Positions 42,474 through 51,435 of a stretch of DNA of 64,000 nucleotides are shown piece after piece. The position numbers were made by a program, and so were the translations under genes. The stretch lies in the NCBI RefSeq assembly GCF_001579845.1, contig NZ_CP007440.1:2298001-2362000 (forward strand). Direction: 5' to 3'. The notes beneath the pieces were generated by a model. It worked only from the letters and a program-made list of their open reading frames with translations. It was not told the origin of the DNA and ran no database searches. This DNA is from Rhodoplanes sp. Z2-YC6860. Lineage in GTDB: Bacteria > Pseudomonadota > Alphaproteobacteria > Rhizobiales > Xanthobacteraceae. How positions within the stretch are numbered: the first letter of the stretch is position 1; the number at the start of each line of letters is the position of its first letter.

Positions 42474-43256
42474 ATGAAGTTCGCCATCATTCAAGAGCAA
42501 AGACGCGAGGCTCAGCCGGGACTATCTGGCACCTGTCCCTCTTGCAAGGCAGAGGTCATAGCCAAATGCGGCTCTCTCAGAGTCTGGCATTGGGCACATC
42601 GGGGCGTTCGTGTCTGCGACCCGTGGTGGGAACCGGAAACAGAGTGGCACAGGTCTTGGAAGAATGAATTTCCGGCCGATTGGCAAGAAGTCGTTCATTT
42701 TGCGCAGAGCGGCGAAAAGCACATTGCGGACGTGAAGACGCAAAGCGGTATGATCATCGAGTTTCAGCACTCGTTTCTCAAGATGGAAGAACGAGAGGCG
42801 CGAGAATTGTTCTATCGCAAGATGGTCTGGGTCGTTGACGGACGCAGGCGCAAGCGCGATGTCGAGCAACTATTGAAGTGTATCGGGCGATGCGTGTGGG
42901 ATCAGCCACCTTTCATCCTCCATGTTACCAACCACGCCGAATGCGCGTTATTGCGCGATTGGAACTCGAGTTCGATGCCCGTCTATTTCGATCTGGGCGT
43001 CCGGCAGGAAGATGGCAGGCCGATTTTCTGGCGGCGCGATCCCATCAGCCGAAACGGCAGAACGTATTTGACGCCGGTCTCGCGCGAGTCATTCTTGAAG
43101 GTGCATCGTGAAGGCCTCGACGCCGAGCAGCAATTCTCGGAAGGCGTGAGCGTGATTGTGGATAGCCTCAGGCAGAATGCGCGACGCGCACAATCCCAGC
43201 AACCGCCTCGGGTCCAGCGGTACTTTATGAATAGTCGGCAGGGCCGACGCTTCTAA
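42474..43256 (+). CDS. CoiA-like nuclease-fold protein
   Basis: A 260-residue protein of the CoiA (competence protein) type. An N-terminal zinc ribbon (CPSCKAEVIAKCG...WHWAH) precedes a restriction-endonuclease-like fold with GEKHIADVKTQSGMIIEFQHS, which supplies the D...ExQ/K catalytic pattern, and then ELFYRKMVWVVDG. CoiA acts in DNA uptake in Firmicutes; in this context a nuclease role in defence is as likely. It starts 18 bp after the GmrSD remnant and its stop overlaps the convergent RES gene by 4 bp. Confidence 0.8.
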   Translation: MKFAIIQEQRREAQPGLSGTCPSCKAEVIAKCGSLRVWHWAHRGVRVCDPWWEPETEWHRSWKNEFPADWQEVVHFAQSGEKHIADVKTQSGMIIEFQHSFLKMEEREARELFYRKMVWVVDGRRRKRDVEQLLKCIGRCVWDQPPFILHVTNHAECALLRDWNSSSMPVYFDLGVRQEDGRPIFWRRDPISRNGRTYLTPVSRESFLKVHREGLDAEQQFSEGVSVIVDSLRQNARRAQSQQPPRVQRYFMNSRQGRRF

Positions 43257-44230
43257 ACAGGAATAGTATGCGTTGTTATCAGCCGCGCGATTGCGCTGAT
43301 GTCGGACGGCGGTTCGAGCAGAACGACATTCACGCCTTCATGGTCCTGCACGGACCCGTATCGGACGGCTCCGAAGCCTGCGTGCCGCGCGCAGTCGGCC
43401 ACGAACCTCGTGAACACGTATTCAGGCCGATCCCAACCATCTGACTTTCGCGGCGCAGCGCAGAGCGCGGATCGCGCCAGACACTGTATGACCTCGTCAT
43501 CATCGCCATCGATATCGTCGCAGATCGTAAGGTCAAGAACTTTGCACGTGAGGTCCAGCTCTATCGTGGCGACCGATATAGGTTGCGATGCGCGCATTTC
43601 TCCTTTCACGGTGTTAGCTGAATCCGCGAGATACAGCATCGCGTGGCCCGCGTGATTGTATCGGCCTTCGGCGACTTTGGTTGCGGGCGGAGGCCCGAAG
43701 TCAGAAAGAGATGGACTTGCAGGAACGTCTTTCGCCATCCGGCCGCGATACCAGATCGATTTTGCTTGCAGGCTGTCCGCCGTCTCAAATCGCCGCTTGA
43801 TGACGTCAAAAACCTTCGCTGCGAAGGGATGGCTCAAGAGGAGAAACGGCGATTTGCTGGCGAGGTCCGCGATGGAGCTTAAGTGAAACTCATCGACGAG
43901 GAACTTGTGTTCGAATATGTAGAACACGCCATCGAGGGCGGCGGCGCAGTTCGGGCACTCCAGCTTCTTCGAGAAGAGTTCGATTTCCTCAGGATAGAAC
44001 GCTTCTTGAATACGACTCTGCTCCAGAAAGTATGAAATCTCGATCCCTGAACGCTGAAAATTTTCATCGCGCGCTGCCGTGCCCGGCCATTCGCGACAGA
44101 ACTCGTCGTAGCAATGCTCGCAACACGAAATTCTCGAATCGAAATAATGTTCGAGGTCGCGATCAAAATACTCCTGGAAGATGTCCTGACGCTCTTCCAT
44201 CGTATTGGCTGAGAAATGCTTGCTCTTCAC
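43253..44230 (-). CDS. RES-domain protein with N-terminal zinc module
   Basis: A 325-residue protein. The N-terminal 100 residues hold cysteine pairs (CCEHCYDEFC and ECPNC), as in HEPN/RES N-terminal modules. The C-terminal RES domain (about 150-320) shows IWYRGR, EGRYNHAGHAMLYLAD, and TRFVADCARHAGFGAVRYGS, the Arg/Tyr-type pocket of NAD-degrading RES toxins. It is the last gene of a three-gene unit; its ATG overlaps the stop of the GGCT-like gene (ATGA). The usual Xre-type antitoxin of RES toxins is absent, so a different control is expected. Confidence 0.85.
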   Translation of the reverse strand: MKSKHFSANTMEERQDIFQEYFDRDLEHYFDSRISCCEHCYDEFCREWPGTAARDENFQRSGIEISYFLEQSRIQEAFYPEEIELFSKKLECPNCAAALDGVFYIFEHKFLVDEFHLSSIADLASKSPFLLLSHPFAAKVFDVIKRRFETADSLQAKSIWYRGRMAKDVPASPSLSDFGPPPATKVAEGRYNHAGHAMLYLADSANTVKGEMRASQPISVATIELDLTCKVLDLTICDDIDGDDDEVIQCLARSALCAAPRKSDGWDRPEYVFTRFVADCARHAGFGAVRYGSVQDHEGVNVVLLEPPSDISAIARLITTHTIPV

Positions 44231-44793
44231 AATGGCCTCATGGCGGACTTCGATGGCCGTCCTTCGTTTCCCTTCAGGCAGTTTTCAATCTCGTTGAGAA
44301 AATCCGAGATGACCGGGTCTTCGATGCCGACGGAGTTCAGGTGTCTTGCAATGTCGCGGACGTAATCGACGCCGCCGCCGCGTATGCCCTTGGCAATAAT
44401 TGCCATCTCCGCTAGCTCTCTCAGCGACTTACCTGTGATGATTTGTTTTCCTTCATACATCGGCACAAGCGCGGTGACGTTTCTGCCGTCCTTCAGAAGG
44501 ATCGCTTTCTCGCGCAGCGGAAACGTTTTTCCTTCGCGTTTCAGCAGGTCAGCCAACACGGCATCGCGTTTTTCATCGTCGAACTCGAAAGCGACGCCAT
44601 GACAGTCGGCCTTGGAGGCGACGAGCCGCAGCGTTGGAGCGGGATGCTGTTTCGTCCCCCGGCTTTCGGTGGACGCCTTGTCAAAGGATCGTGCGTGCCC
44701 TTGCAACACCGCCGCGCTGCGGAATTTGCAGGCGTGGAGTTGTTCCCAGCCATCCGCCATCAGCGATCCGTATGCGAAGACCCAGAAACTCAC
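44227..44793 (-). CDS. Gamma-glutamylcyclotransferase (GGCT/ChaC-like) protein
   Basis: A 188-residue GGCT-fold protein. It starts with the family signature FWVFAYGSLM, followed by KFRSAAVLQGHARSFDKAS, the adenine-like binding pocket region, and CHGVAFEFDDEKRDAVLADL. These enzymes cleave gamma-glutamyl compounds such as glutathione to 5-oxoproline. It sits between fic and the RES gene with 4-base overlaps on both sides (GTGA at its start), so its product is made in fixed ratio with theirs. Which residue is the catalytic Glu cannot be fixed without alignment. Confidence 0.82.
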   Translation of the reverse strand: MSFWVFAYGSLMADGWEQLHACKFRSAAVLQGHARSFDKASTESRGTKQHPAPTLRLVASKADCHGVAFEFDDEKRDAVLADLLKREGKTFPLREKAILLKDGRNVTALVPMYEGKQIITGKSLRELAEMAIIAKGIRGGGVDYVRDIARHLNSVGIEDPVISDFLNEIENCLKGNEGRPSKSAMRPL

Positions 44794-45908
44794 GATGCGC
44801 CTTTGTCCGCTAGATTGAGGAAATACCGCGTGTGCCGCAGTTCGCCCGTCTTGGTGAGCGCGCCTTTCTCGACGAGGTCTTGCAGGTCGCGCGTCGCGGT
44901 GGCGCGTGAGGCTTTGCTGATGGTGATGTAGTTCTCTGCCGAGAGGCCGCCCTTGAAGCCGTCGATGCCCTCTTTGAACATGCGGGCGATGACCTTGTCC
45001 TGACGCTCGTTGAGCTGGTCCCGGAATTTCTCGTAGAATCTGGCCTTGCCGACGAAGAAATCGACGCGGGCAATCGTGTTGCGCTGCGCTTCAAGAATCG
45101 TGTTGGCGAAATATGTCAGCCAAGCCGTGATCTCCAGCTCCTTGTTGTTGCGCTCCAGCGCGGCGTAGTAGTCCTTGCGCTTGCGTTCGATGGTATAGGC
45201 AAGCGCGATCAGGCTGGGCTGATTGAGATTCTGGGCGAGTGATTTTTCTGCCAAGGCGCGGCCTATGCGCCCGTTGCCGTCTTCAAACGGGTGAATGCAT
45301 ACGAAATACAGATGCGCGATCCCGGCGCGAGTGAGCGCGGGCAGCGGCGTCTTGCCGTTCGGAGCCGTGTCGTTGAACCACGCATTGAAGCGCGTCATTT
45401 CTTTCGTCATGCGCGATGACGGCGGGGCCTCGAAATGCACCGTGCGCTTGTAGTCGGGACCTGAGATGACCTGCATTGGGTCTTCGTGCTTGCGATAGCC
45501 GCCGATGACGTTGATCTTCTTGTCACCCGAGAGCAGCATCTTGTGCCACGCGAACAGCGTCGCATCGTCGAGCGTTCTGCCGAAGTTGCGATAGAGATCG
45601 ACCATCATCTCCGAGATGCCGCGCTCCGCCGGATCGACGCCGGGTTGTTCTGCGCCAAGACCGAGCTGATGACGTAGCGACGATTGCACGCTGTCCCGGT
45701 TCAGAATCTCGCCTTCAATCTCGGAGGTCTTGACCGCTTCCTCACTGATGAGATCGATCTTGAGGGTTTCCTGATCGTCCGGTCCTATATGTTTGCAGGC
45801 CCCGACGAACTCGCCTGACTGAAGCAGGAATTGTTGCTCCAGTTGGGCCAAAGCCTCTGATTTATATGAGAAATTCGGCCAGTCGGCCTGTTCCCAATTC
45901 CAAGTCAT
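44790..45908 (-). CDS. Fic-domain AMP-transferase with internal inhibitory helix and C-terminal winged helix
   Basis: A 372-residue class II Fic protein. The N-terminal inhibitory motif is TSEIEGE (residues 61-67, T/SxxxEG). The catalytic loop is HPFEDGNGR with H206. A C-terminal winged-helix region (about 320-365, LSAENYITISKASRATATRD) could bind DNA. Fic enzymes transfer AMP to target proteins. It is the first gene of the fic-GGCT-RES unit. Two 29-bp palindromes lie at and just upstream of its start codon, consistent with autoregulation through the winged helix. Confidence 0.92.
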   Translation of the reverse strand: MTWNWEQADWPNFSYKSEALAQLEQQFLLQSGEFVGACKHIGPDDQETLKIDLISEEAVKTSEIEGEILNRDSVQSSLRHQLGLGAEQPGVDPAERGISEMMVDLYRNFGRTLDDATLFAWHKMLLSGDKKINVIGGYRKHEDPMQVISGPDYKRTVHFEAPPSSRMTKEMTRFNAWFNDTAPNGKTPLPALTRAGIAHLYFVCIHPFEDGNGRIGRALAEKSLAQNLNQPSLIALAYTIERKRKDYYAALERNNKELEITAWLTYFANTILEAQRNTIARVDFFVGKARFYEKFRDQLNERQDKVIARMFKEGIDGFKGGLSAENYITISKASRATATRDLQDLVEKGALTKTGELRHTRYFLNLADKGAS

Positions 45909-45980
45909 GAGCTATGGAATCCCTTTCTATAGCTCACCATATCACAATTTATGAGTTATAGGGAGCATTTCTATAGCTCA
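45908..45980. promoter_or_regulatory. Tandem palindromic operators at the fic promoter
   Basis: Site 1 (45908-45936) is TGAGCTATGG, nine bases, CTATAGCTCA. Site 2 (45952-45980) is TGAGTTATAG, nine bases, CTATAGCTCA. Both are 29 bp and their centres are 44 bp apart. Site 1 begins at the first base of the fic start codon. The matched arms and spacing show a duplicated binding site for a dimeric regulator, probably the winged-helix part of Fic itself. The sites lie between divergent fic and the Argonaute-system gene and could affect both. From 45981 to 46122 nothing else was recognised. Confidence 0.8.
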
Positions 45981-46122
45981 CGTGCGATCCTTGGTGTCAG
46001 GACTGCCGCAACCCTTACCAGCCGATCAGGGCCGCCGGGCTGCGCAATCAGGGTTGGGTGGGACAGGGTGAAACCCGGAAAAGCCACTTAACGACGTTCT
46101 TGAATTGTTCTAGTCTGGATTC

Positions 46123-47442
46123 ATGTCCAAGAATATTACCCCTAGCCAGCTGCTTGGGGAGATCGGCGAGGCGGCAGTCCGTCTGCGCTTTCTCACCATG
46201 GGCTTTCAATTCGACGGCCGCTCACGCCTCGAAGCGGGCGTCGATGGCATTGCCGAAGTCATGGACCGGGGACGACCTCTCGCCCGAATGATCGCGGTAC
46301 AGGTCAAAGCGACGGACTCGGGACGGTACACGTCCGAGACCGATGCAGGCTTTTCCTACCTGATGCGTCCTGAAGACCTCGACTACTGGCGAGGCTCCAA
46401 CCTTCCCATCATCATCGTCCTCTACCGGAAGTCGGACGACACCTTCTTTTGGAAGGAAGTCGGCAACCAGATCAAAGATGAAGAACGTCGGCTTCAGTTC
46501 GACAAGGCGCAGGATGTTCTGGACGTGAATGCCGTAGAGCGGCTTGCCGCGTTGACGGTGCCGAAAGCAGGATTCGGTTACTACGTTCCACCCATCGGCG
46601 GCGGTGAAGAAGCACTGGTCAACATACTGCCTGTCACACTTCCGAGCGAAGTGTTCGTATCCTCGACTCCGCACACTCCCAAAAAAGCTGCTGCGATCCT
46701 TCTCGACGGTGATGCGCCGCGATTTGATTGGGCCATCAAGGGCGGCACATTCTGGTCATTCAGCGACCCTCGCGAGACGGTTTGCAGAGATATCGTCGAC
46801 CTAGATCAAGTCGAAGCTATCGATACGTCCTCTCTCGCATTCCATGAGGATCAGGACGAACAAAACAACTTCGCTTTTCTGCTGCGCAAGACGCTGGATC
46901 ATCAGGTCCGGAACGAATTGCGCTGGAACAAGGAGCGCAAGCTATTTTACGTGCGGGCGTTAGCCGAAAACACGACGCGCACATTCGCATACGAGGCGTC
47001 CAAGAAGCGCACATCAACCGATGTCGTCAATGCGGTCATGAACAAGACCGACAAGACCAAGGTCGATTTCGTTCGTCACCACGCGTTCGTGCCGCGCTTC
47101 GAGCTGCTTTACGACCAATGGTATCTAGTGATCAACCCGACCTACTTCTTCACGACCAACGGCTTCATCCCGCATTCGTATCCGGCAGCTCTCCTTGCGG
47201 GCAAAAAGCGGATGGACAACAGCGCATCGCTTCGGGGCCAGGTCGTGATGTGGCATCGCTTCCTGAGTCAGGCGGATCGCGATGAAAGCAATCTGTTTGG
47301 TCAAGCATCGACCGAACCGCGCCTGCGGTTCGGCGAGCCCCCCGTCGTCGCTCTTGCAACGCGCGTCCCGGAAGACGTTTGGGGTTCGCAGAAAAAAGCT
47401 GCCTCCGAACCTGACGACGGACAGGAGCGGATGTTCGCATGA
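46123..47442 (+). CDS. DUF4365 (DREN)-APAZ effector of a short-Argonaute (SPARDA-type) system
   Basis: A 439-residue protein. Residues 1-150 form a DUF4365 nuclease fold: [10 protein letters not shown], then AGVDGIAEV with D41 and E45, and IAVQVKAT with the QxK pair (Q60, K62), the PD-(D/E)xK-type site. The rest (about 165-439) fits the APAZ region, which pairs with short Argonautes and resembles Argonaute N and L domains. In SPARDA systems guide-directed target recognition by the Argonaute switches on the DREN nuclease, which degrades DNA and RNA and stops phage spread. Its stop overlaps the start of the Argonaute gene (ATGA). It is divergent from the fic operon. Confidence 0.88.
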   Translation: MSKNITPSQLLGEIGEAAVRLRFLTMGFQFDGRSRLEAGVDGIAEVMDRGRPLARMIAVQVKATDSGRYTSETDAGFSYLMRPEDLDYWRGSNLPIIIVLYRKSDDTFFWKEVGNQIKDEERRLQFDKAQDVLDVNAVERLAALTVPKAGFGYYVPPIGGGEEALVNILPVTLPSEVFVSSTPHTPKKAAAILLDGDAPRFDWAIKGGTFWSFSDPRETVCRDIVDLDQVEAIDTSSLAFHEDQDEQNNFAFLLRKTLDHQVRNELRWNKERKLFYVRALAENTTRTFAYEASKKRTSTDVVNAVMNKTDKTKVDFVRHHAFVPRFELLYDQWYLVINPTYFFTTNGFIPHSYPAALLAGKKRMDNSASLRGQVVMWHRFLSQADRDESNLFGQASTEPRLRFGEPPVVALATRVPEDVWGSQKKAASEPDDGQERMFA

Positions 47443-48892
47443 AGTTCGAGACGAAGATATTTGAAGAACCGCATCTGGAATTCGGTGACAAACATCACCA
47501 TCCCGATCCGCGACTTGGGTTGTCGGAAGCCGGACCGCTGCAAATTCCCGTCGGCGACGTTGTCAGGATAGCCGTCATCGGCAGCTCCAAGACGGTCGAG
47601 GACGCGCAGGAGTTTTTCGAAGAAGCGGCGGCAGGCTTTCAGGGAAAGAGCGAGAAGCATCCCAATCTACATCCAGCTTTTCCCGGCCTCGGCAACCAGA
47701 ACCCGTTCCGATGCAAATTCGAAATTCCTGAAGGCCGACAGTCGCCATCGCTCAATCCAAGATCGACAAGATCAGGAAAGAGCCTCATCACGGCAAAGCC
47801 GTCGAGATGGCCGTGGATGAAATCATCCAGCAACTGCAAACGCTCGATGAAAGCAGCCATCGGCCAGACGTAGCTATCGTAGCGTTGCCCGTCGAGCTGA
47901 TCGAGCGGGTGTGGAATGCGAAAGTCGACTCCAAAGCGACTACCGAGAAAGACGATAGCGGCGGTTCAGATGCCCCTGACTTCCGGGGCATGCTTAAGGC
48001 TAAAGCGATGGACCTGAGCTTTCCGATTCAGATCGCTTGGGAAGACGTGTTTGACGAAAGCGCGAAAATTCCGCTGAAGGTCAAAGAAAGCCGCGCCCGG
48101 AAGATACAGGATCAAGCCGGACGAACGTGGAACTTGCTCACCACGCTTTACTACAAGGGCACCGGGCGCATCCCGTGGCGCAAGATGCCGCAAGACGGTG
48201 AGTTCACCGCTTGCTACATCGGCATCAGCTTCTACCGGGAAGTCGGAGGCCAGCAGCTTTTCACCAGCGCAGCACAGATGTTCGATGAGCGGGGCCGCGG
48301 ATTCATACTTAAAGGAAAGCGGGCGCAAACAGAAAGTCGTGGTCGCCACCCGTACATGACGCACGACGACGCGCGGCAGCTAATCGCCGACGCGCTGACG
48401 GCGTACAAGAACCATCACAAGCACTATCCGGCGCGTGTGATCGTCCTGAAGACCTCCCAATTCCGCGATGAAGAGGCCGAAGGCATTTACGAAGCGATTG
48501 ACGAAGCCGGACCGGAATTGCGTGATCTTGTTTGGGTACAAGAGTCCTATTCTGTCAAAGTGTTGCGCGATGGAAATTATCCCGTGATGCGCGGGACATT
48601 CGTCGATCTCGACGGCAAAGGCCTCCTTTATACAAACGGCAGCATGCCTTACTACGGAACCTATCCGGGAATGTATGACCCGCGCCCGCTGTTGTTGTGT
48701 CCGTATGAAGGGAGTGACAGCACCATCGCGCAGATCGCAAGTGAGGTGCTAGCTTTGACTAAGGTGAACTGGAATTCCACCCAGATGAATCAAAAGCTGC
48801 CGATACCGATCCGTGCTGCGCGCGCTGTCGGCGAAGTCCTTAAATACGTGACCGACCAAAAGATCAGCTCGGACTACGCAAGATATATTTAG
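47439..48892 (+). pseudogene. Short prokaryotic Argonaute (MID-PIWI) with a one-base frameshift
   Basis: Two frames together encode a roughly 484-residue short Argonaute, the usual length. The first (47439 on) reads [20 protein letters not shown] and ends FRCKFEIPE. The second picks up from about 47735 with [15 protein letters not shown] and runs to the C-terminal YARYI. A single lost base near 47729-47741 accounts for the change. The PIWI part has YIGISFY where active Argonautes have an Asp, so it is catalytically inactive, as in all short types. It is coupled to the DREN-APAZ gene. The frameshift may be real, programmed or a sequencing error. Confidence 0.85.
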
Positions 48893-48913
48893 CAAACTGT
48901 GTGAATTGCCGCC

Positions 48914-49650
48914 GTGTCTCTGTTCCAAGATAAGCAACGAACGCGGCAGGAGCCCAAAAAGCAGGGCGAGAGCGACTTTTCATTTTATGATTCGTGCGCG
49001 TGGCCTGAGATGGAAATATATCGTCAACTTGTAAACGGCTGGATCGATGCCTTTCCAGAAGCCGAGCAAGCTGAAATTGTCGTCCGGATGAAGGATAGTG
49101 ACAGCATCTACTATCAGGCTGCGCTTGCCGAAGTAACGATGCACGCGGCGTTGCTGAACCTTGGCTACAAGGTCGAGATTCACCCAGACTCTCCGCACGG
49201 GACACGGAAACCGGACTTCCTCATCAAGACGCAAGAAGGGGTGCCTGTAAGGGCGAGCTGGCGGGCGGTGATTCCAATGCGGAGCATTTCATCGAAGCCG
49301 TTCATGGCACGGTTTACACCGAAGTCCGCACTTTCGCCGACGGGGCTATCGAGACCGAAGACAAAAGAAGAAACAATGGATACTGGGGCCGCCCGGGGAG
49401 TCCTCAACATCGGAATGTCAGCGCAGCAATCATTTTACCGCGCCCGCATCTCTGGGATTTGCGGGAGGACCGTTGGCAGCCACTCATTATGCGACATCCG
49501 TGGGCGACGCATCCACTGCCCGAAGACGTGCTGCCTCTACCTGGCTGGAAGCTCAATGATGAAGGTGAATTCGCGCCCGTTGAAGGGAGGAGGCTTGCCG
49601 ACATGTTGGGGCTGCCAAACCCTTGGCCGCCAGAAGGCGAAGATGAATAG
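48914..49650 (+). pseudogene. Decayed protein gene behind the Argonaute
   Basis: The first 110 or so codons (GTG 48914) read DSIYYQAALAEVTMHAALLN then GYKVEIHPDSPHGTRKPDFL. The frame then changes at about 49250 and a second frame reads AEHFIEAVHGTVYTEVRTFA, PRPHLWDLREDRWQPLIMRH and ends WPPEGEDE. The two parts look like the N- and C-terminal pieces of one larger protein with the middle lost. The first part has a KPDF element, as in PD-(D/E)xK-like proteins, but no name can be given. Confidence 0.65.
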
Positions 49651-49659
49651 ATTCGACCC

Positions 49660-50676
49660 CTACTGCTTCCCGAGCATCGCATCCGAGATATATCGAGGGT
49701 TATATTCTGCCAACGGTTCCATCGGATCGACCCGCTCGCCCCAAATCGTCTGCCGTTCGGCAGAAGTTAGCGACCAGAATTCTGCTAGCGATTTTGCATT
49801 CGCAAAATGTGGCCATAATTTTGGATTCTCGATAACGCGAGCGATTGACGTTCGTGCTACGTATTCAACAATCGCCTCCTTTTTAAGGAGATCAAGCCTG
49901 CTTTCGCGATCAAACGTCTCAAGGTATCGGTTGACGTGAAGATGCTCGACTGCACTCCGCACGTCGTAAATCTCACCCATCAAATCGTGATGAGCTCCGA
50001 TAAATAGCTCTGTCCGACTTTTAAATTGTTGTTTCGTCTTCCCCGCGTCAGGAAGGATCAGCCCGTCGATGCATCGGGCGTACTGGTGTAGGCGATCCAA
50101 AACGTCCGGGTTTGCACGCGTTTCCTGATACAGATGTATAACGCGAAACAGTCGCCACTTGTCGTCCGCGATTGACGCTTGTTCGAGACTTTTAATCTTG
50201 AGGCCAATACGTGCGCCGCTTTCTATCTCACTTGCAAGTAGCGCAGGATATGCTCGGATTTCACCCGGAACGGGCGCGTCAAAATCACCAACATCGCGCA
50301 GATTGAGTTCGCCGTTTCGCTTCGAACCGCTCAGAATTACAGGCTTATGTGACGTAGCAAAATGACTCGAAAGTAATAGACCCACGTAAAACGCACTAAC
50401 TATGTGTTTGAGATCGCGATTTTCGCCATCGAGTATTTCAGGTGTCTTGGATGGCAATTTGCTCATCAACAACAGGTTTGAGCTCTCGACCTCTTCGGCC
50501 TTGATTGACCCGAGCCATTCCCTCCACTCGTTTGGAAAATTGAAGCGTCCACCCAAAACCCAGAGCCCGGGGGCTACTGCACCCGAGCGAACGGCATCTT
50601 CGGTTTTCACATCCATCGCAACGAATGCGAACTTGTCGCTGTCGTCGAACCAGTCCATAGGGCTTTCACTGTTCAT
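49660..50676 (-). CDS. Rx4H (HEPN-like) protein in defence island
   Basis: A 338-residue soluble protein with no family that I recognise overall. A helical C-terminal part contains GAHHDLMGEIYDVRSAVEHL, in which RSAVEH fits the Rx4-6H ribonuclease motif of HEPN domains such as ApeA-like proteins. The N-terminal half (WFDDSDKFAFVAMD, LGGRFNFPNEW) looks like a beta-rich sensor. It ends 10 bp from the convergent decayed gene. The assignment as a HEPN nuclease is an inference from one short motif and the context. Confidence 0.55.
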   Translation of the reverse strand: MNSESPMDWFDDSDKFAFVAMDVKTEDAVRSGAVAPGLWVLGGRFNFPNEWREWLGSIKAEEVESSNLLLMSKLPSKTPEILDGENRDLKHIVSAFYVGLLLSSHFATSHKPVILSGSKRNGELNLRDVGDFDAPVPGEIRAYPALLASEIESGARIGLKIKSLEQASIADDKWRLFRVIHLYQETRANPDVLDRLHQYARCIDGLILPDAGKTKQQFKSRTELFIGAHHDLMGEIYDVRSAVEHLHVNRYLETFDRESRLDLLKKEAIVEYVARTSIARVIENPKLWPHFANAKSLAEFWSLTSAERQTIWGERVDPMEPLAEYNPRYISDAMLGKQ

Positions 50677-51015
50677 ACTGCCAGCGTAACTGGTACGGGT
50701 CCATTTTTGTACAAATCATTGGCGGATCGGCGCGGCCGACCGGGCTCTATTCGCCAAATGCTCACCGAGCCAAGCCGTTGCCGTGTCCGGAACGTTTGTC
50801 TCGGCCATGCGGTGACGATCCCTCGCGCAAGAAACGTTGGGGCGTGCCGCCCCTTGCCGTCAAGGCCGAGCCCTTTGGGCGAAAGCTTCGGGCCCGTGTA
50901 GTCGTTCACGCTCCGGCCCGCGCCAGCCCTTGCTTTCGGACCGTGACGGCCAACCCCGCTCATCGCCGCGTGGCTAGTCGGTTGCATGTGCAACCCGATG
51001 AACAAGGTGATGAAG
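50677..51015. other. Intergenic stretch between island modules
   Basis: About 340 bp. A minus-strand frame reads NDYTGPKLSPKGLGLDGKGR and similar Gly/Arg-rich text, which looks like composition bias more than a gene. Nothing else was recognised. Confidence 0.4.
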
Positions 51016-51414
51016 ATGAAGAAATGTGAGCAGAGAGTCGATCAGCAGCTTGAAGGACGCTTGAACGATCTGCGAACGCTCTGGAACGACTACAATAATG
51101 GCACGTCAGACCCCGATCTTGGAGAACTATACGAGTACGGCTTGTCGTTCGACTACGTCGCCCCAGATACGTTCGACGATCAGAGAGAAGGATATTTTCG
51201 CTATCAGATTTCATGGGGCGGGCCATCCGACGAATTCCGGTTCTTCGTCAATCCAGACCTTTCGTGCCACCGGGTCGAATACTGGTTCCTCGACTGGTTC
51301 GACGGGGCGCACCGCATTTGCGCGGGCGACGATCTTTCGCTTTTGCTCGAACTCTGGGTCTGGTTTCGCGAGACGGAAACCGCGTCAGGAGCAATGAAAC
51401 AGGGCCGCCGATGA
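51016..51414 (+). CDS. Conserved protein of mobilisable elements, 132 residues
   Basis: A 132-residue acidic protein (MKKCEQRVDQQLEGRLNDLR) with strongly conserved-looking core YEYGLSFDYVAPDTF, REGYFRYQISWGGPSDEFRF and RVEYWFLDWFDGA. Similar proteins are frequent on plasmids and integrative elements of Proteobacteria. AAGGTGA at 51004 favours the ATG at 51016 over two upstream ATGs. Function unknown. Confidence 0.75.
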   Translation: MKKCEQRVDQQLEGRLNDLRTLWNDYNNGTSDPDLGELYEYGLSFDYVAPDTFDDQREGYFRYQISWGGPSDEFRFFVNPDLSCHRVEYWFLDWFDGAHRICAGDDLSLLLELWVWFRETETASGAMKQGRR

Positions 51415-51435
51415 GCGGCCCTGTAATGCTTCCAT

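Noticed and set aside
46123-48892. SIR2-APAZ or TIR-APAZ Argonaute systems (SPARSA/SPARTA)
   Set aside because: The N-terminal domain has the DUF4365 pattern (GE.GE..V, GVDG..E, VQVK), not the SIR2 or TIR patterns.
50673-51005. 110-codon Gly/Arg-rich minus-strand frame
   Set aside because: Composition follows local GC bias; no start signal or family; treated as intergenic.
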